Shown piece by piece: positions 35,283 through 44,656 of a stretch of DNA of 64,000 bases. The position numbers and the translations under genes are program-made. Location: positions 21,163 through 85,162 of the forward strand of contig CADCMM010000010.1 of NCBI GenBank assembly GCA_902802515.1, in the 5' to 3' direction. Numbering within the stretch: position 1 is the stretch's first letter; every line of letters begins with the position of its first letter. This stretch comes from an uncultured Lachnospiraceae bacterium (lineage in GTDB: Bacteria > Bacillota > Clostridia > Lachnospirales > Lachnospiraceae). Under the pieces are notes generated by a model that saw only the letters and a program-made list of their open reading frames with translations, had not been told where the DNA came from and did no database searches.

Positions 35283-35957
35283 TCATAGATACGATTTCTT
35301 CTCATATTCACTCATGATCTTTAAATATTTCTCAACATTGCCCGCAATATCTCCGCCAAATATGGCGGAGCCCGCTACACATACATTCGCTCCGGCTTCC
35401 AGCACGGATCGGATGGTGGCATCATTGATACCGCCGTCCACCTCGATATCTGTTGTAAGCCCCCGTTCATTTAACTGTCTTCTGAGCCGGGAAATCTTTT
35501 CTGTCATCCCCGTAATATACTTCTGACCGCCAAATCCGGGATTCACTGTCATGATCAAAATCATATCCGTCTTATCCCACAGGTAATCCAGTACGGTCAG
35601 CGGTGTTGCCGGACAAAGAGCCAGCCCCGCCTTTACGCCTTTGCTTTGTATATAATCCAGAGTGCGATCCAGATGACGGCAGGCTTCCGCGTGGATCGTG
35701 ATGATATCCGCGCCGCAGCTTACAAACTCGTCAATATAGCGTTCCGGATCCTGAATCATCAAATGTACATCAAAAACCCGCTCCGTCGCGCTGCGGATAG
35801 AAGAGATTACCGGCATTCCAAAGGAAATACTTGGAACGAAGATCCCATCCATCACATCGATATGAATATATTGCGCTCCGGCTTCGTCAGCTTCATGGAT
35901 ATTGGCAGCCAGATTTTTAAAGTCTGCCGATAAAATAGACGGGGCTAAAATATTCAT
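35283..35957 (-). CDS. rpe: Ribulose-phosphate 3-epimerase
   Basis: A 224-residue TIM-barrel enzyme interconverting ribulose 5-phosphate and xylulose 5-phosphate. Signatures: ILAPSILSADFKNLAANIHE, IHIDVMDGIFVPSISFG, MTVNPGFGGQKYI, IEVDGGINDATI. The start codon is 2 bases downstream of the rsgA stop. Confidence 0.97.
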   Translation of the reverse strand: MNILAPSILSADFKNLAANIHEADEAGAQYIHIDVMDGIFVPSISFGMPVISSIRSATERVFDVHLMIQDPERYIDEFVSCGADIITIHAEACRHLDRTLDYIQSKGVKAGLALCPATPLTVLDYLWDKTDMILIMTVNPGFGGQKYITGMTEKISRLRRQLNERGLTTDIEVDGGINDATIRSVLEAGANVCVAGSAIFGGDIAGNVEKYLKIMSEYEKKSYL

Positions 35958-35959
35958 GC

Positions 35960-36841
35960 TCAGTACCTCCTGACATTTTTCAATTCCTCTGCAAGCAGCA
36001 GATAATTATCGTAACGCGAAGAGTGGATCTTCCCATCTGCCAGTGCCTTCTTTACTGCGCAGTCCGGCTCGCTGATATGCATACATCCCTGAAACCGGCA
36101 GTCATTTTGGTAAGGCTCAAATTCAGGGAAATAATCTTTCAGTTCCTCCCGCAAAAGATTCTGAAGATAAAGGGAACTGAAGCCCGGCGTATCCAAAAAA
36201 TAGGTGTCTTTCCAGATCCAGATTAACTGCGTATGGCGGGTGGTATGTTTTCCCCGGTCAATTTTCCGGCTGACCTCCCCCACCTCCATAGCCGCTTTTG
36301 GCTGAAGGTAGTTTGTCAGGGAAGACTTACCCACACCGGAAGGACCTGCAACCACCGTGGTCTTTCCGTCCAGAAGTTCTTTTATCTCTTCCAACCCGGA
36401 CTGCTCCAGCACACTGGTAAGCATCAGATGGCAGCCGGAGTTTTCATAAATCTTTTCCAGACGGGTCAATTCTTCCCGGTTCACCAGATCCGCCTTGTTA
36501 AAACAGATCTGCACCGGTACGCTCTGCTGGCGCATACTGATAAGAAACCTGTCCAGCAGATTTAAGTTGGGTTTCGGACTGGCCGCCGCAAATACCACCA
36601 GCGCCTGATCCACATTGGCCGCTGCTGGTCGGACCAGCTCGTTTTTTCTGGGCAGCAGCGCGTCTACGTTTCCCAATTTTTTTTCTTCATCCAGGACAGA
36701 AATTTTCACATCGTCCCCCACCAGAGGTTTTCGGTGATCTTTACGGAAAATCCCCTTTGCCCTGCATTCATATACCCCGGCCTCTTCCACATGCACATAA
36801 TAGAAGCCGCCGATCCCTTTCACAATCTTTCCCTGCATCAA
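35960..36841 (-). CDS. rsgA: Small ribosomal subunit biogenesis GTPase RsgA
   Basis: A 293-residue circularly permuted GTPase that helps 30S maturation. An OB fold comes first, G4 is FNKADLV, the P-loop is VVAGPSGVGKSSLTNYLQ, and G3 DTPG lies in YFLDTPGFSS. The C-terminal zinc site is DCRFQGCMHISEPDCAV. It overlaps prkC by 4 bases. Confidence 0.96.
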   Translation of the reverse strand: MMQGKIVKGIGGFYYVHVEEAGVYECRAKGIFRKDHRKPLVGDDVKISVLDEEKKLGNVDALLPRKNELVRPAAANVDQALVVFAAASPKPNLNLLDRFLISMRQQSVPVQICFNKADLVNREELTRLEKIYENSGCHLMLTSVLEQSGLEEIKELLDGKTTVVAGPSGVGKSSLTNYLQPKAAMEVGEVSRKIDRGKHTTRHTQLIWIWKDTYFLDTPGFSSLYLQNLLREELKDYFPEFEPYQNDCRFQGCMHISEPDCAVKKALADGKIHSSRYDNYLLLAEELKNVRRY

Positions 36842-39207
36842 TCCACCTGACTAAATATAATTCCCTCATAGCTGGTCGTGGAAGTCACTGTCCAGGTCTG
36901 GGGATCCAACGTATATACATACGCAGTGCCGTCCGGTACTCCGGCCTGCCCCTCCACATTCAGAAGAAACGGAAATGTAGTTGTTCCCTCAAAGATCGGT
37001 GTAGTCACTCCGTTCTGAACCAGCTCAATACGGACCGGTTCTCCGTTGTAACCGCTGGGCATCTGAAGCTGCGCATTGCACATCCAGCGTCCCTGAGGAT
37101 TTATTACGATCTCAGGATCCGGGGAACCTGCACTGACGGTAATGGTGATCACCGTTCCTGTCTGTACATAAGTATTTTCTGCTATGTCCTGAGCCATCAC
37201 AATGCCTTTCTGCACATCGGAGCTTGTCACCTCCGTGATATAAACATATAGTCCCAGATTATTAAGCGTAGTACTGGCGTCATCCACATAGTGTCCCACT
37301 ACCTGAGGCACTGCCACCAGAGAAGTTTCTGTTCCCTGGCTGACGTAGATGGTAACCGTATCACCTACTTTTACGGAAGAACCTGCCCCGGGGTTTGTAG
37401 TAATGATATTTCCTTTATTAACCGTATCGCTGTACCGGCTATTGTCCACGTATACATTTAGCCCCATACTGGTGAGAGCTTTCTCCGCGTCTTCCATGGA
37501 CACATTGGTCAGAGTGGGTACGGTCAGCGTCTCTGAAGAGCCTGAGCTGATGATATATCCCACGGTAGTATTCTTTTCCACAGAAGAGTCCGCCTCTACC
37601 GTCTGGCTGATCACCAGACCTTTCGCGTATTCATTTGAGGCACTCTCACCCTGATATTTGTATCCCAGATTACTGTCTCTTAACAATTTCTGGGCTTCCG
37701 CTTCGGTTTTTCCCAACAGATCGGGGACCTTTACCACTTTATCGCTGCTGATCTGCTGTAGACTGGATTCCCCCTGGATGCTCTCTGTCTGGCTCGTATT
37801 CCCCAGTTTCAGCAGTCCAAATGATCTCCCCAGAAATGCCAGGATCGCGCAGCCGATAATGACCGCCGCGATAATACTGATCACCGTGATCAGCCGCTCC
37901 GTTCCTGAACTCATGCCATCCTCATCGGCACTTTGTCTCAGGCGGGCTCCCCGATATTTTCCAGGGTGCTTATATTCTTCCTGCTCATAATCAAACTCGT
38001 TGTCCGGCTCCTCCCCGGGATAATTCATCCGCTCCTGATAAGCCGCTGAATAAGAATTAAACCTCGGATCCGGATAGCTGTTTTGATTTGGCGGATAGCT
38101 GTTTTGATTTGGGTAGCTTCCAGGATTGCTGCTCTGGTTTGGATAGCTTCCCTGGTTATACTTCAATTCCTGATAGCCGCTGTTCTGATAATAATTTCCC
38201 CCGTACGGATAGCTTCGGTTATCCCCTGTCACATTGCCGGAATCGGAAAAACTTTCCGCAGCTCCTGTACTTAGCGTTTCATCATACACCGGCATGGAAC
38301 CGTTCTTGATCTGATTGATCTCCTCTTTGGAAATCAGGATCGTATGTGCTTTATTATCCAGTTTTGAAATGCTTACAAAATTCCCCTCCGGATTTACCAG
38401 AGATTCTTTCAGATCCCGGATCAGCTCCGTCATATTATTATACCGGCGGTCCGGACTCTTCTGCGTACATTTCAGGATGATCTGTTCTGTACTGAACGGA
38501 ATATCCGGCACCAGTTTCCTGGGGGACGGAATCTCCTCCTGCAAATGCTTCAGTGCAACCGCTACCGTGTTCTCTCCGTCAAAAGGCACCCGGCCTGTGA
38601 TCATCTCATACATGGTAATTCCCATGGAGTAAATATCGCTCTTGGCGTCGCTGTAACCGCCCCGGCTCTGTTCCGGGGAGCTATAATGCACAGAACCCAT
38701 GGCACTGGAATTAATGGTATTGGAAGAAACTGCCCGTGCGATGCCAAAATCTGCCACTTTCGCTTTCCCATCCATGGAAATAATAATGTTCTGAGGCTTT
38801 ACGTCACGGTGAATAATACCATTGTTGTGAGCCACCTCCAGACCGGCTGCCACCTGGAGCGCAATACTGGTGGCCTCCCGTACCGGAAGTTTTCCCTTTT
38901 TGCCAATGTAAGCCTTGAGAGTAATTCCCTCCACCAGTTCCATCACAATGAAACTGATACCGTTCTCTTCTCCCACATCGAACACGTTCACTATATTAGC
39001 GTGAGCCAGGCCTGCGGCCGCCTGCGCTTCCACCCGGAACTTGGAGAGAAATACCCGGTCATCCTTAAATTCCGGTTTCAAGACCTTGATGGCAACGAAC
39101 CGATTCAACTTATGGTCTTTCGCCCGATAAACATCCGCCATCCCGCCGGAACCGATGCGGCTTATGATTTCATATCTGTTTTGAAGAAATGTTCCTGCTT
39201 TTAACAT
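36838..39207 (-). CDS. prkC: Stk1 family PASTA domain Ser/Thr kinase
   Basis: A 789-residue transmembrane kinase. The kinase domain (about 10-275) has RIGSGGMADVYRAKD, the Lys in FVAIKVLKPEF, the catalytic loop IIHRDVKPQNIII and KVADFGIARA. A juxtamembrane region rich in Ser, Tyr, Pro, Asn and Gln (about 330-400, SYPNQ-type repeats) leads to one membrane helix (LITVISIIAAVIIGCAILAF). Three PASTA domains and a C-terminal beta domain follow outside the membrane. PASTA domains sense muropeptides or lipid II; the kinase controls growth, wall synthesis and germination or dormancy exit. Its phosphatase is encoded just upstream. Confidence 0.96.
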   Translation of the reverse strand: MLKAGTFLQNRYEIISRIGSGGMADVYRAKDHKLNRFVAIKVLKPEFKDDRVFLSKFRVEAQAAAGLAHANIVNVFDVGEENGISFIVMELVEGITLKAYIGKKGKLPVREATSIALQVAAGLEVAHNNGIIHRDVKPQNIIISMDGKAKVADFGIARAVSSNTINSSAMGSVHYSSPEQSRGGYSDAKSDIYSMGITMYEMITGRVPFDGENTVAVALKHLQEEIPSPRKLVPDIPFSTEQIILKCTQKSPDRRYNNMTELIRDLKESLVNPEGNFVSISKLDNKAHTILISKEEINQIKNGSMPVYDETLSTGAAESFSDSGNVTGDNRSYPYGGNYYQNSGYQELKYNQGSYPNQSSNPGSYPNQNSYPPNQNSYPDPRFNSYSAAYQERMNYPGEEPDNEFDYEQEEYKHPGKYRGARLRQSADEDGMSSGTERLITVISIIAAVIIGCAILAFLGRSFGLLKLGNTSQTESIQGESSLQQISSDKVVKVPDLLGKTEAEAQKLLRDSNLGYKYQGESASNEYAKGLVISQTVEADSSVEKNTTVGYIISSGSSETLTVPTLTNVSMEDAEKALTSMGLNVYVDNSRYSDTVNKGNIITTNPGAGSSVKVGDTVTIYVSQGTETSLVAVPQVVGHYVDDASTTLNNLGLYVYITEVTSSDVQKGIVMAQDIAENTYVQTGTVITITVSAGSPDPEIVINPQGRWMCNAQLQMPSGYNGEPVRIELVQNGVTTPIFEGTTTFPFLLNVEGQAGVPDGTAYVYTLDPQTWTVTSTTSYEGIIFSQVD

Positions 39208-39210
39208 ACG

Positions 39211-39948
39211 TTATACTCCGCTCACTGTGGGTTCTGCCAGAACCACTGAAATATTATCTTTGCCGCCGTTTCGGTTTGCCCGCACCACCAGCCGATGGGC
39301 TGCCCTTTCCAGAGAAGGATCCCTCTTTACCAGTTCCAAAATATCATCATCTTCTACCATATTTGTCAATCCATCGGAACAGAGGAGGAAGCGGTCCCCC
39401 ACATTCAGGGCAACATCAAAAAAGTCGATCCGGAGTCTGCTTTTAACTCCCACCGCCCTGGTGATCACGTTTTTTTCAGGATGGTTTCTGGCTTCCTCTT
39501 TTTCAATCTGTCCGTTGCGCACCATTTCCTCTACCAGAGAATGGTCTCTGGTAATCTGTTCGATGCCCCCGTGATCTACCAGATAGAGTCTGCTGTCCCC
39601 CACATTAGCCACATACAGACAGTCATCCTGCACTGTGGCTGCCACCACCGTAGTCCCCATTCCTTCCAGCTGTTTATCCGCCATAGCCCGTTCGAGAACT
39701 TTCTGGTTCGCGCTCTCAATAGCCCCCTCAAGCAGCGGAATCGGCCTGATCTCGCTGGCGCCCTCTATGTAATCCACCATGACCTCCACCGTATAACGGG
39801 ATGCCAGATCGCCGGCGTTGTGTCCTCCCATACCGTCAGCCACAATGTAAAGATTCCGGAGATTTCCCACTGGCTGGTCGGATGCGTACACAAAATCCTG
39901 GTTCATATTCCGTTTTACACCGACATCTGTCAAACAATACGATCTCAT
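39211..39948 (-). CDS. prpC: PP2C-type protein phosphatase PrpC/Stp
   Basis: The start at 39948 (MRSYCLTDVGVKRNMNQDFV) has AAGGAG 4 bases upstream; an earlier TTG at 39963 would lie inside rlmN's end. The 245 residues hold the PP2C metal-binding motifs RNMNQDFVYAS, VADGMGGHNAGDLAS, LCSDGLTNMV and GGKDNISVVL. It reverses phosphorylation by PrkC, encoded 3 bases downstream. Confidence 0.95.
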   Translation of the reverse strand: MRSYCLTDVGVKRNMNQDFVYASDQPVGNLRNLYIVADGMGGHNAGDLASRYTVEVMVDYIEGASEIRPIPLLEGAIESANQKVLERAMADKQLEGMGTTVVAATVQDDCLYVANVGDSRLYLVDHGGIEQITRDHSLVEEMVRNGQIEKEEARNHPEKNVITRAVGVKSRLRIDFFDVALNVGDRFLLCSDGLTNMVEDDDILELVKRDPSLERAAHRLVVRANRNGGKDNISVVLAEPTVSGV

Positions 39949-39956
39949 AATGCTCC

Positions 39957-41000
39957 TTAACAAAAATGTGTATTGAGGTATTTTCTTCGAAGCTGTCCGC
40001 AGGCACCGTCAATGTCCCTGCCCATTTCTCTTCTAATAGTAACATTTATTCCGTTTTTTTCAAGTTTATTTTTAAACGCCTGCACTACACCGCTATCCGG
40101 CTGCACATAGTCCCTCTCTTTCACCGGGTTCACAGGTATGAGGTTGACATGGCAATTCAGATCACCCACGAGGCCGGAAAGCTCCCTGGCATCCTCCTGG
40201 CTATCATTTACCCCTCCCACCAGACTATACTCAAAAGTAAGGCGCCGACCGGTCTTTTCAAAATAGCTGCGGCAGGCTTCCAGCACCTGGGGCAATGCAT
40301 ATTTATTCGCGATGGGCATCAGCTGCTTTCTCTTTTCCTGGTTAGAAGCATGCAGGGAAAGGGCCAGTGTGATCTGCAGATCTTCCAGCGCCAGACGATG
40401 AATATTCGGCACAATACCGCAGGTGCTGACCGTGATATTTCTCTGACTGATATTAAGTCCGTGATCATCGCTTAGCATCCGGATAAATTTCAGCAGATTA
40501 TCATAATTATCCAAAGGCTCCCCCGTGCCCATCACTACCAGATTGGATACTCTCTCCCCGGAGGATCTCTGAATTCGGTAAACTTGTTCCAGCATTTCTG
40601 CAGGCGTCAGGTTCCGGTTCAGCCCTCCGATGGTGGATGCGCAGAACCGACATCCCATACGGCATCCTACCTGTGAGGAAATACAGACCGAATTTCCGTG
40701 TTTATACTTCATCAGCACACTCTCGATCACATTGCCATCTTCCAGTTCAAACAGATATTTCTGAGTGCCATCCAGTGCAGAAGTCAATACCTGGACTGGC
40801 TTTAGCACCGTAAAAACCGTCTCCCCTTCCAGCCGGGTACGCAATGCCTTGGAAAGATTGCTCATTTCATCGTAACTCTCCGCCAGTTTCTCATGCATCC
40901 ACTGGTAAATCTGCTTCCCGCGAAACGACTTTTCCCCAAGTCCCGCCACATATGCCTGAAGCTCCTGATAATCCAGTGATTTAATATCGACTTTTGTCAT
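39957..41000 (-). CDS. rlmN: Dual-specificity 23S rRNA/tRNA adenine-C2 methyltransferase RlmN
   Basis: A radical SAM methylase acting on A2503 of 23S rRNA and A37 of some tRNAs. The CxxxCxxC cluster motif is VGCRMGCRFCASTIGG. Other motifs are VVMGTGEPLDNYDN and the methyl-carrying Cys region at the C-terminus (DIDGACGQLR). The start at 41000 (MTKVDIKSLDYQELQAYVAG) has GGAG 6 bases upstream; an ATG at 41012 adds four residues. Confidence 0.96.
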   Translation of the reverse strand: MTKVDIKSLDYQELQAYVAGLGEKSFRGKQIYQWMHEKLAESYDEMSNLSKALRTRLEGETVFTVLKPVQVLTSALDGTQKYLFELEDGNVIESVLMKYKHGNSVCISSQVGCRMGCRFCASTIGGLNRNLTPAEMLEQVYRIQRSSGERVSNLVVMGTGEPLDNYDNLLKFIRMLSDDHGLNISQRNITVSTCGIVPNIHRLALEDLQITLALSLHASNQEKRKQLMPIANKYALPQVLEACRSYFEKTGRRLTFEYSLVGGVNDSQEDARELSGLVGDLNCHVNLIPVNPVKERDYVQPDSGVVQAFKNKLEKNGINVTIRREMGRDIDGACGQLRRKYLNTHFC

Positions 41001-41048
41001 GTTCCGCTCCATATTCTGCTCTTTTCCTGATCATTTTGAGATTTCTAA

Positions 41049-41070
41049 GGAAACGCTTTAATCAGCGTTG
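41049..41070. repeat. REP-like palindrome overlapping the rsmB stop codon
   Basis: GGAAACGCTTTAATCAGCGT followed by TG: a dyad of the GGAAACGCTGATT family. The rsmB stop codon (41058-41060) lies inside it, and the last RsmB residues Asn-Ala-Asp are encoded by it. Confidence 0.5.
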
Positions 41071-42437
41071 CTCTTATTTTCATCTTCCAGACGTTTCAGC
41101 CGGGCGATGAAAAATCCGTCTGACTGATGAACACCCGGAAGCAGTTGTATGTAACCGCCTTTGGTGGTCTTTGCCTTTAATTCGTCGCAGATATAAGAAT
41201 CAATGCTTTCCAGACGGAACGGATAATTCTCCAGGAACCACTTCACATTCATCTGGTTTTCATCCGCGCCGATGGTGCAGGTGCTGTAGATCAGTACTCC
41301 GCCGGGTTTCACATAGCTGTGTACTGTATGCAGGATCTTCCTCTGGAGCCGCACCAGTTCCATCTGGCGGGCCTCCGTCATTTTATATTTGATATCCTGT
41401 TTCTTTCCAATTACCCCCAGACCGGAACATGGCACATCTGCCAGCACAATGTCGGCTTTGTGATAAGATGCCTCGTCATACACTGTGGCATCCATTTGCA
41501 TCGCCCGGATGTTGATGGCTCCGGTCCGATCGATATTTTCCTGCATCAATCCCACTTTATACTCTGAGATGTCCCGGGCTTCCACAAAACCGCTGCCCCT
41601 CAGTTTATCGGACAGATGCAGACTCTTTCCCCCCGGTGCAGCGCAGACGTCGATACAGTAATCGCCCCAGTTGGGAGCTGCAATCTCCGTCACCAGCATG
41701 GAACTGATATCCTGCACCTGGATCCAGCCTTTTTTAAACGCGCTCACTGCCTGCATAAAATTATAGCCGGAAATTTCAAGCGCATAATCCAGATAAGGAT
41801 GCTGCTTCACCGTAATATTCTGATTTCGAAGTTCCTGAATGATCTCTTCTTTCGACACTTTGTCCAGGTTGCATCGAACTACCGTGCCTTTTTCTTCGTG
41901 GAAACTGCAGCAAATAGCTTCCACGCAAGCAAAATCAAATTGTGTGAGCCATTTCCGGATGATCCAGTCCGGCACAGAATACATCACTGAAAGGTATCGC
42001 TCCGGTTCCTGCTCCGCATTCGGATAGGCAACGCAATCCAGATTTCTGGCTATATTGCGCAGGACACCGTTCACAAACCCTTTAAGGTTGTAAAAACCAC
42101 GCCTCTGGGCAATTTTTACTGCCTCGTTACACACAGCAGAATCCGGTACACTATCCATATATTTCAATTGATAGACAGACATTCGCAGCAGATTGCGGAT
42201 GAGAGGTTTCATATTGTAGACCGGCACCTTGGAAAAGCACTCAATGATATAATCCAGCTGTAGTAAGTACTCCAGGGTTCCCTCGGACACTCTGGAGATA
42301 AAGGCTCTGTCTCTCTTATCCAGGTATTGGTATTTTTCCAGCACACTGCGGATCACAATATGGCTGTAAGCCTCCTCCTCTGTAATCTCCATCAGAATGC
42401 CAAGGATAATCTCTCTGATATTTACCGAACTAGTCAC
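41058..42437 (-). CDS. rsmB: 16S rRNA (cytosine-967 C5)-methyltransferase RsmB
   Basis: A 459-residue protein. The N-terminal NusB-like RNA-binding domain (about 1-140) is followed by a SAM-dependent Fmu domain: CIDVCAAPGGKSLHLSDKL, VLADVPCSGLGVIGKK with the catalytic Cys, and GVLIYSTCTIGADENQ with the second Cys. It overlaps the zinc peptidase gene by 8 bases. Confidence 0.95.
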   Translation of the reverse strand: MTSSVNIREIILGILMEITEEEAYSHIVIRSVLEKYQYLDKRDRAFISRVSEGTLEYLLQLDYIIECFSKVPVYNMKPLIRNLLRMSVYQLKYMDSVPDSAVCNEAVKIAQRRGFYNLKGFVNGVLRNIARNLDCVAYPNAEQEPERYLSVMYSVPDWIIRKWLTQFDFACVEAICCSFHEEKGTVVRCNLDKVSKEEIIQELRNQNITVKQHPYLDYALEISGYNFMQAVSAFKKGWIQVQDISSMLVTEIAAPNWGDYCIDVCAAPGGKSLHLSDKLRGSGFVEARDISEYKVGLMQENIDRTGAINIRAMQMDATVYDEASYHKADIVLADVPCSGLGVIGKKQDIKYKMTEARQMELVRLQRKILHTVHSYVKPGGVLIYSTCTIGADENQMNVKWFLENYPFRLESIDSYICDELKAKTTKGGYIQLLPGVHQSDGFFIARLKRLEDENKSNAD

Positions 42438-43170
42438 GGTTTCTCCCCCTTGCCAGGATGATTAGACGCAAGAGCTGCAGCAGGGATGAAGCCAGAGCTG
42501 CCACATAGGTCATAGCCGCTGCCTGCAGTACTTTCCGTCCTCCTCTCAGCTCACTCTCCGGAATAATATGGTTCTGCCCCAGAATCTTCAAAGCCCTGGA
42601 GGAGGCGTTAAACTCCACCGGCAGTGTGATCAATTGGAACAGAACCGCCAGTAAAAACAAGACAATGCCTCCCATCAGCAGCGGTCGTAGGGAAAAGGCC
42701 AATCCGGCAATAAAAATGGGCCATGATAGCCTGGAACCAATGTTAGCTGCGGGTACCAGAGTGCTTCGAAGCACCAGCGGTCCGTACTGTTCCTGATCCT
42801 GTACTGCATGACCGCATTCATGAGCAGCCACGCAGATTGCTGCCACGGAATTAGAACTGTAGGTGCTGTCAGAAAGTCTCAGAGTCTTGCTCCTGGGGTC
42901 ATAATGATCCGTCAATACTCCGGAGATGTGTTCGATAGCCACATTGTAAATGCCGCAGCAGTGCAGTACCCGCTCCGCTGCCTGAGCTCCTGTGAGGCCG
43001 GTAACGCTTCTCACCTTTGCGTACTTATTAAACGTGCCTTTCACTCTGGCAGATGCGATCAGCGTCAGTACCAGGCCCAAGATCGCCAGCAGATACGTCG
43101 GGTCGAATCCCCAGCCGTATCCCCGGCCATATCCGCTATAATATCCGTTAACTGCCGATAACAAATTCAT
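42430..43170 (-). CDS. Membrane zinc metallopeptidase, YugP family
   Basis: A 246-residue protein with an N-terminal membrane segment after a Gly/Tyr-rich start, a zinc-binding HExxH motif in CVAAHECGHAVQDQEQYGPL, and further hydrophobic segments near 140-200. This is the Zn_peptidase_2 (YugP) family, regularly found between fmt and rsmB in Clostridia. The physiological substrate is unknown. Confidence 0.92.
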   Translation of the reverse strand: MNLLSAVNGYYSGYGRGYGWGFDPTYLLAILGLVLTLIASARVKGTFNKYAKVRSVTGLTGAQAAERVLHCCGIYNVAIEHISGVLTDHYDPRSKTLRLSDSTYSSNSVAAICVAAHECGHAVQDQEQYGPLVLRSTLVPAANIGSRLSWPIFIAGLAFSLRPLLMGGIVLFLLAVLFQLITLPVEFNASSRALKILGQNHIIPESELRGGRKVLQAAAMTYVAALASSLLQLLRLIILARGRNRD

Positions 43171-43194
43171 CGATTGTCGCTCCTTTCTTGGATC

Positions 43195-44148
43195 TTAACC
43201 TAATTTTTCACCTTCAATCAGGGAACACCCCCGCAGAAAGGCGTCTGTTTCCATCCGTTTCTTTCCCTCCATCTGGAGTTCTTTTATAGATAAAAGACCG
43301 TTTCCGGTCTGCACCTTCAGGGTTTTCTTTGTAACTTCCACTATCGTGCCAGGCAATGCGCGATCGGCTGTTCCAGTCACGTCCACAGCCTCTTCCACAT
43401 CCGCTGCCCAGATCTTCAATGTTTTACCCTGGTAAGTGGTATATGCGCTGGGCCAGGGGTTCAGCCCGCGGATCAGACACTCAATGGACGCGGCGTCTTT
43501 TCCCCAGTCTATACGTCCCATTTCCTTTTTCAGCATTGCCGCATAGGGTGTAGGACTATCCTTTGGCTGCTTTACAAACTGAGCTGTGTCGTTTTCCAGA
43601 GCTTCCAGCGTCCTGATCAGCAGTTTCGCTCCGGTCTCGCTCAGCTTATCAAAAAGGCTGCCTCCGGTTTCCTTAGGCGCAAGTGGAATTATTTCCTGCA
43701 AGATCATATCTCCTGTGTCCAGACCGGCATCCATACGCATGGTGGTCACACCGCTCTCTTTTTCCCCGTTAATCACCGCCCATTGGATGGGCGCCGCTCC
43801 GCGGTAATCAGGAAGCAGGGAGGCATGCACATTGATGCAGCCATGCTTGGGCAGTTTCAAGATCTCCTCCGGGATGATCTGCCCGAATGCCACCACCACG
43901 ATCACATCCGGCTGGCAGGATTTCAATAATTCCAGGTTTTCCGGTTCCCTGATGCGCTTTGGCTGATATACCGGAATCCCTGCCTCCAGAGCGACTTCTT
44001 TTACCGGAGTCATCTGCATCGCTTTTCCCCGGCCTTTTGGCTTATCCGGCTGAGTGAACACGGCCTGCACTGTATATTTAGAATTAAGCAGTGCTTTCAA
44101 CGTGCCTACCGCAAAATCCGGCGTTCCCATAAATATTACATTTTTCAT
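43195..44148 (-). CDS. fmt: Methionyl-tRNA formyltransferase
   Basis: A 317-residue enzyme that formylates initiator Met-tRNA. It shows MKNVIFMGTPDFAVGTLKAL, the folate-binding INVHASLLPDYRGAAPIQWA with the catalytic Asn/His region, and the C-terminal OB-like domain. Its ATG overlaps the def stop by 4 bases, so formylation and deformylation are coupled. Confidence 0.97.
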   Translation of the reverse strand: MKNVIFMGTPDFAVGTLKALLNSKYTVQAVFTQPDKPKGRGKAMQMTPVKEVALEAGIPVYQPKRIREPENLELLKSCQPDVIVVVAFGQIIPEEILKLPKHGCINVHASLLPDYRGAAPIQWAVINGEKESGVTTMRMDAGLDTGDMILQEIIPLAPKETGGSLFDKLSETGAKLLIRTLEALENDTAQFVKQPKDSPTPYAAMLKKEMGRIDWGKDAASIECLIRGLNPWPSAYTTYQGKTLKIWAADVEEAVDVTGTADRALPGTIVEVTKKTLKVQTGNGLLSIKELQMEGKKRMETDAFLRGCSLIEGEKLG

Positions 44149-44645
44149 ACTGTTTCCTCTTCTTCGTAGGGTTCTTCCTCTGCCTCAGCTTCCACTTCGT
44201 ACAGATCTCCCTCTACCTTGCTCACATACATGATACCCTCCAGATGGTCGCATTCATGACAGATTGCTCTGGCCAGCAGCTCCGTCCCTTCCAGTTCGTA
44301 CTCTTCCATGTTTTCGTCAAAAGCTCTCGCCTTGACGTAATTCGGGCGCGTGACATTTCCTGCCTGACCCGGCAGACTCAGACACCCCTCCGATCCCGTC
44401 TGGGTACCCTCGGTTTCCAAAATCACCGGGTTCACCATCACGATGGGGCCTTCCCCAACATCGATGACTACGATTCTTCTCAAAACACCTACCTGAGGTG
44501 CCGCAAGCCCCACACCCTCCGCATCATACATGGTATCCAGCATATCCCGAATCAATTCCTTCATCCTGGGCGTCATCTCTGTGACCTCCCGGCACTTCTT
44601 CTCTAACACCTTATCTCCCATGATTCTGATCTGTCTCAAAGCCAT
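44145..44645 (-). CDS. def: Peptide deformylase
   Basis: A 166-residue metalloenzyme that removes the N-formyl group from nascent proteins. The three motifs are intact: GVGLAAPQVG, EGCLSLPG (metal Cys) and AICHECDHLEGIMYV (HExxH-type metal site). The C-terminal tail is unusually acidic (EAEAEEEPYEEEE). Confidence 0.97.
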   Translation of the reverse strand: MALRQIRIMGDKVLEKKCREVTEMTPRMKELIRDMLDTMYDAEGVGLAAPQVGVLRRIVVIDVGEGPIVMVNPVILETEGTQTGSEGCLSLPGQAGNVTRPNYVKARAFDENMEEYELEGTELLARAICHECDHLEGIMYVSKVEGDLYEVEAEAEEEPYEEEETV

Positions 44646-44656
44646 TTCTTGTCCTC

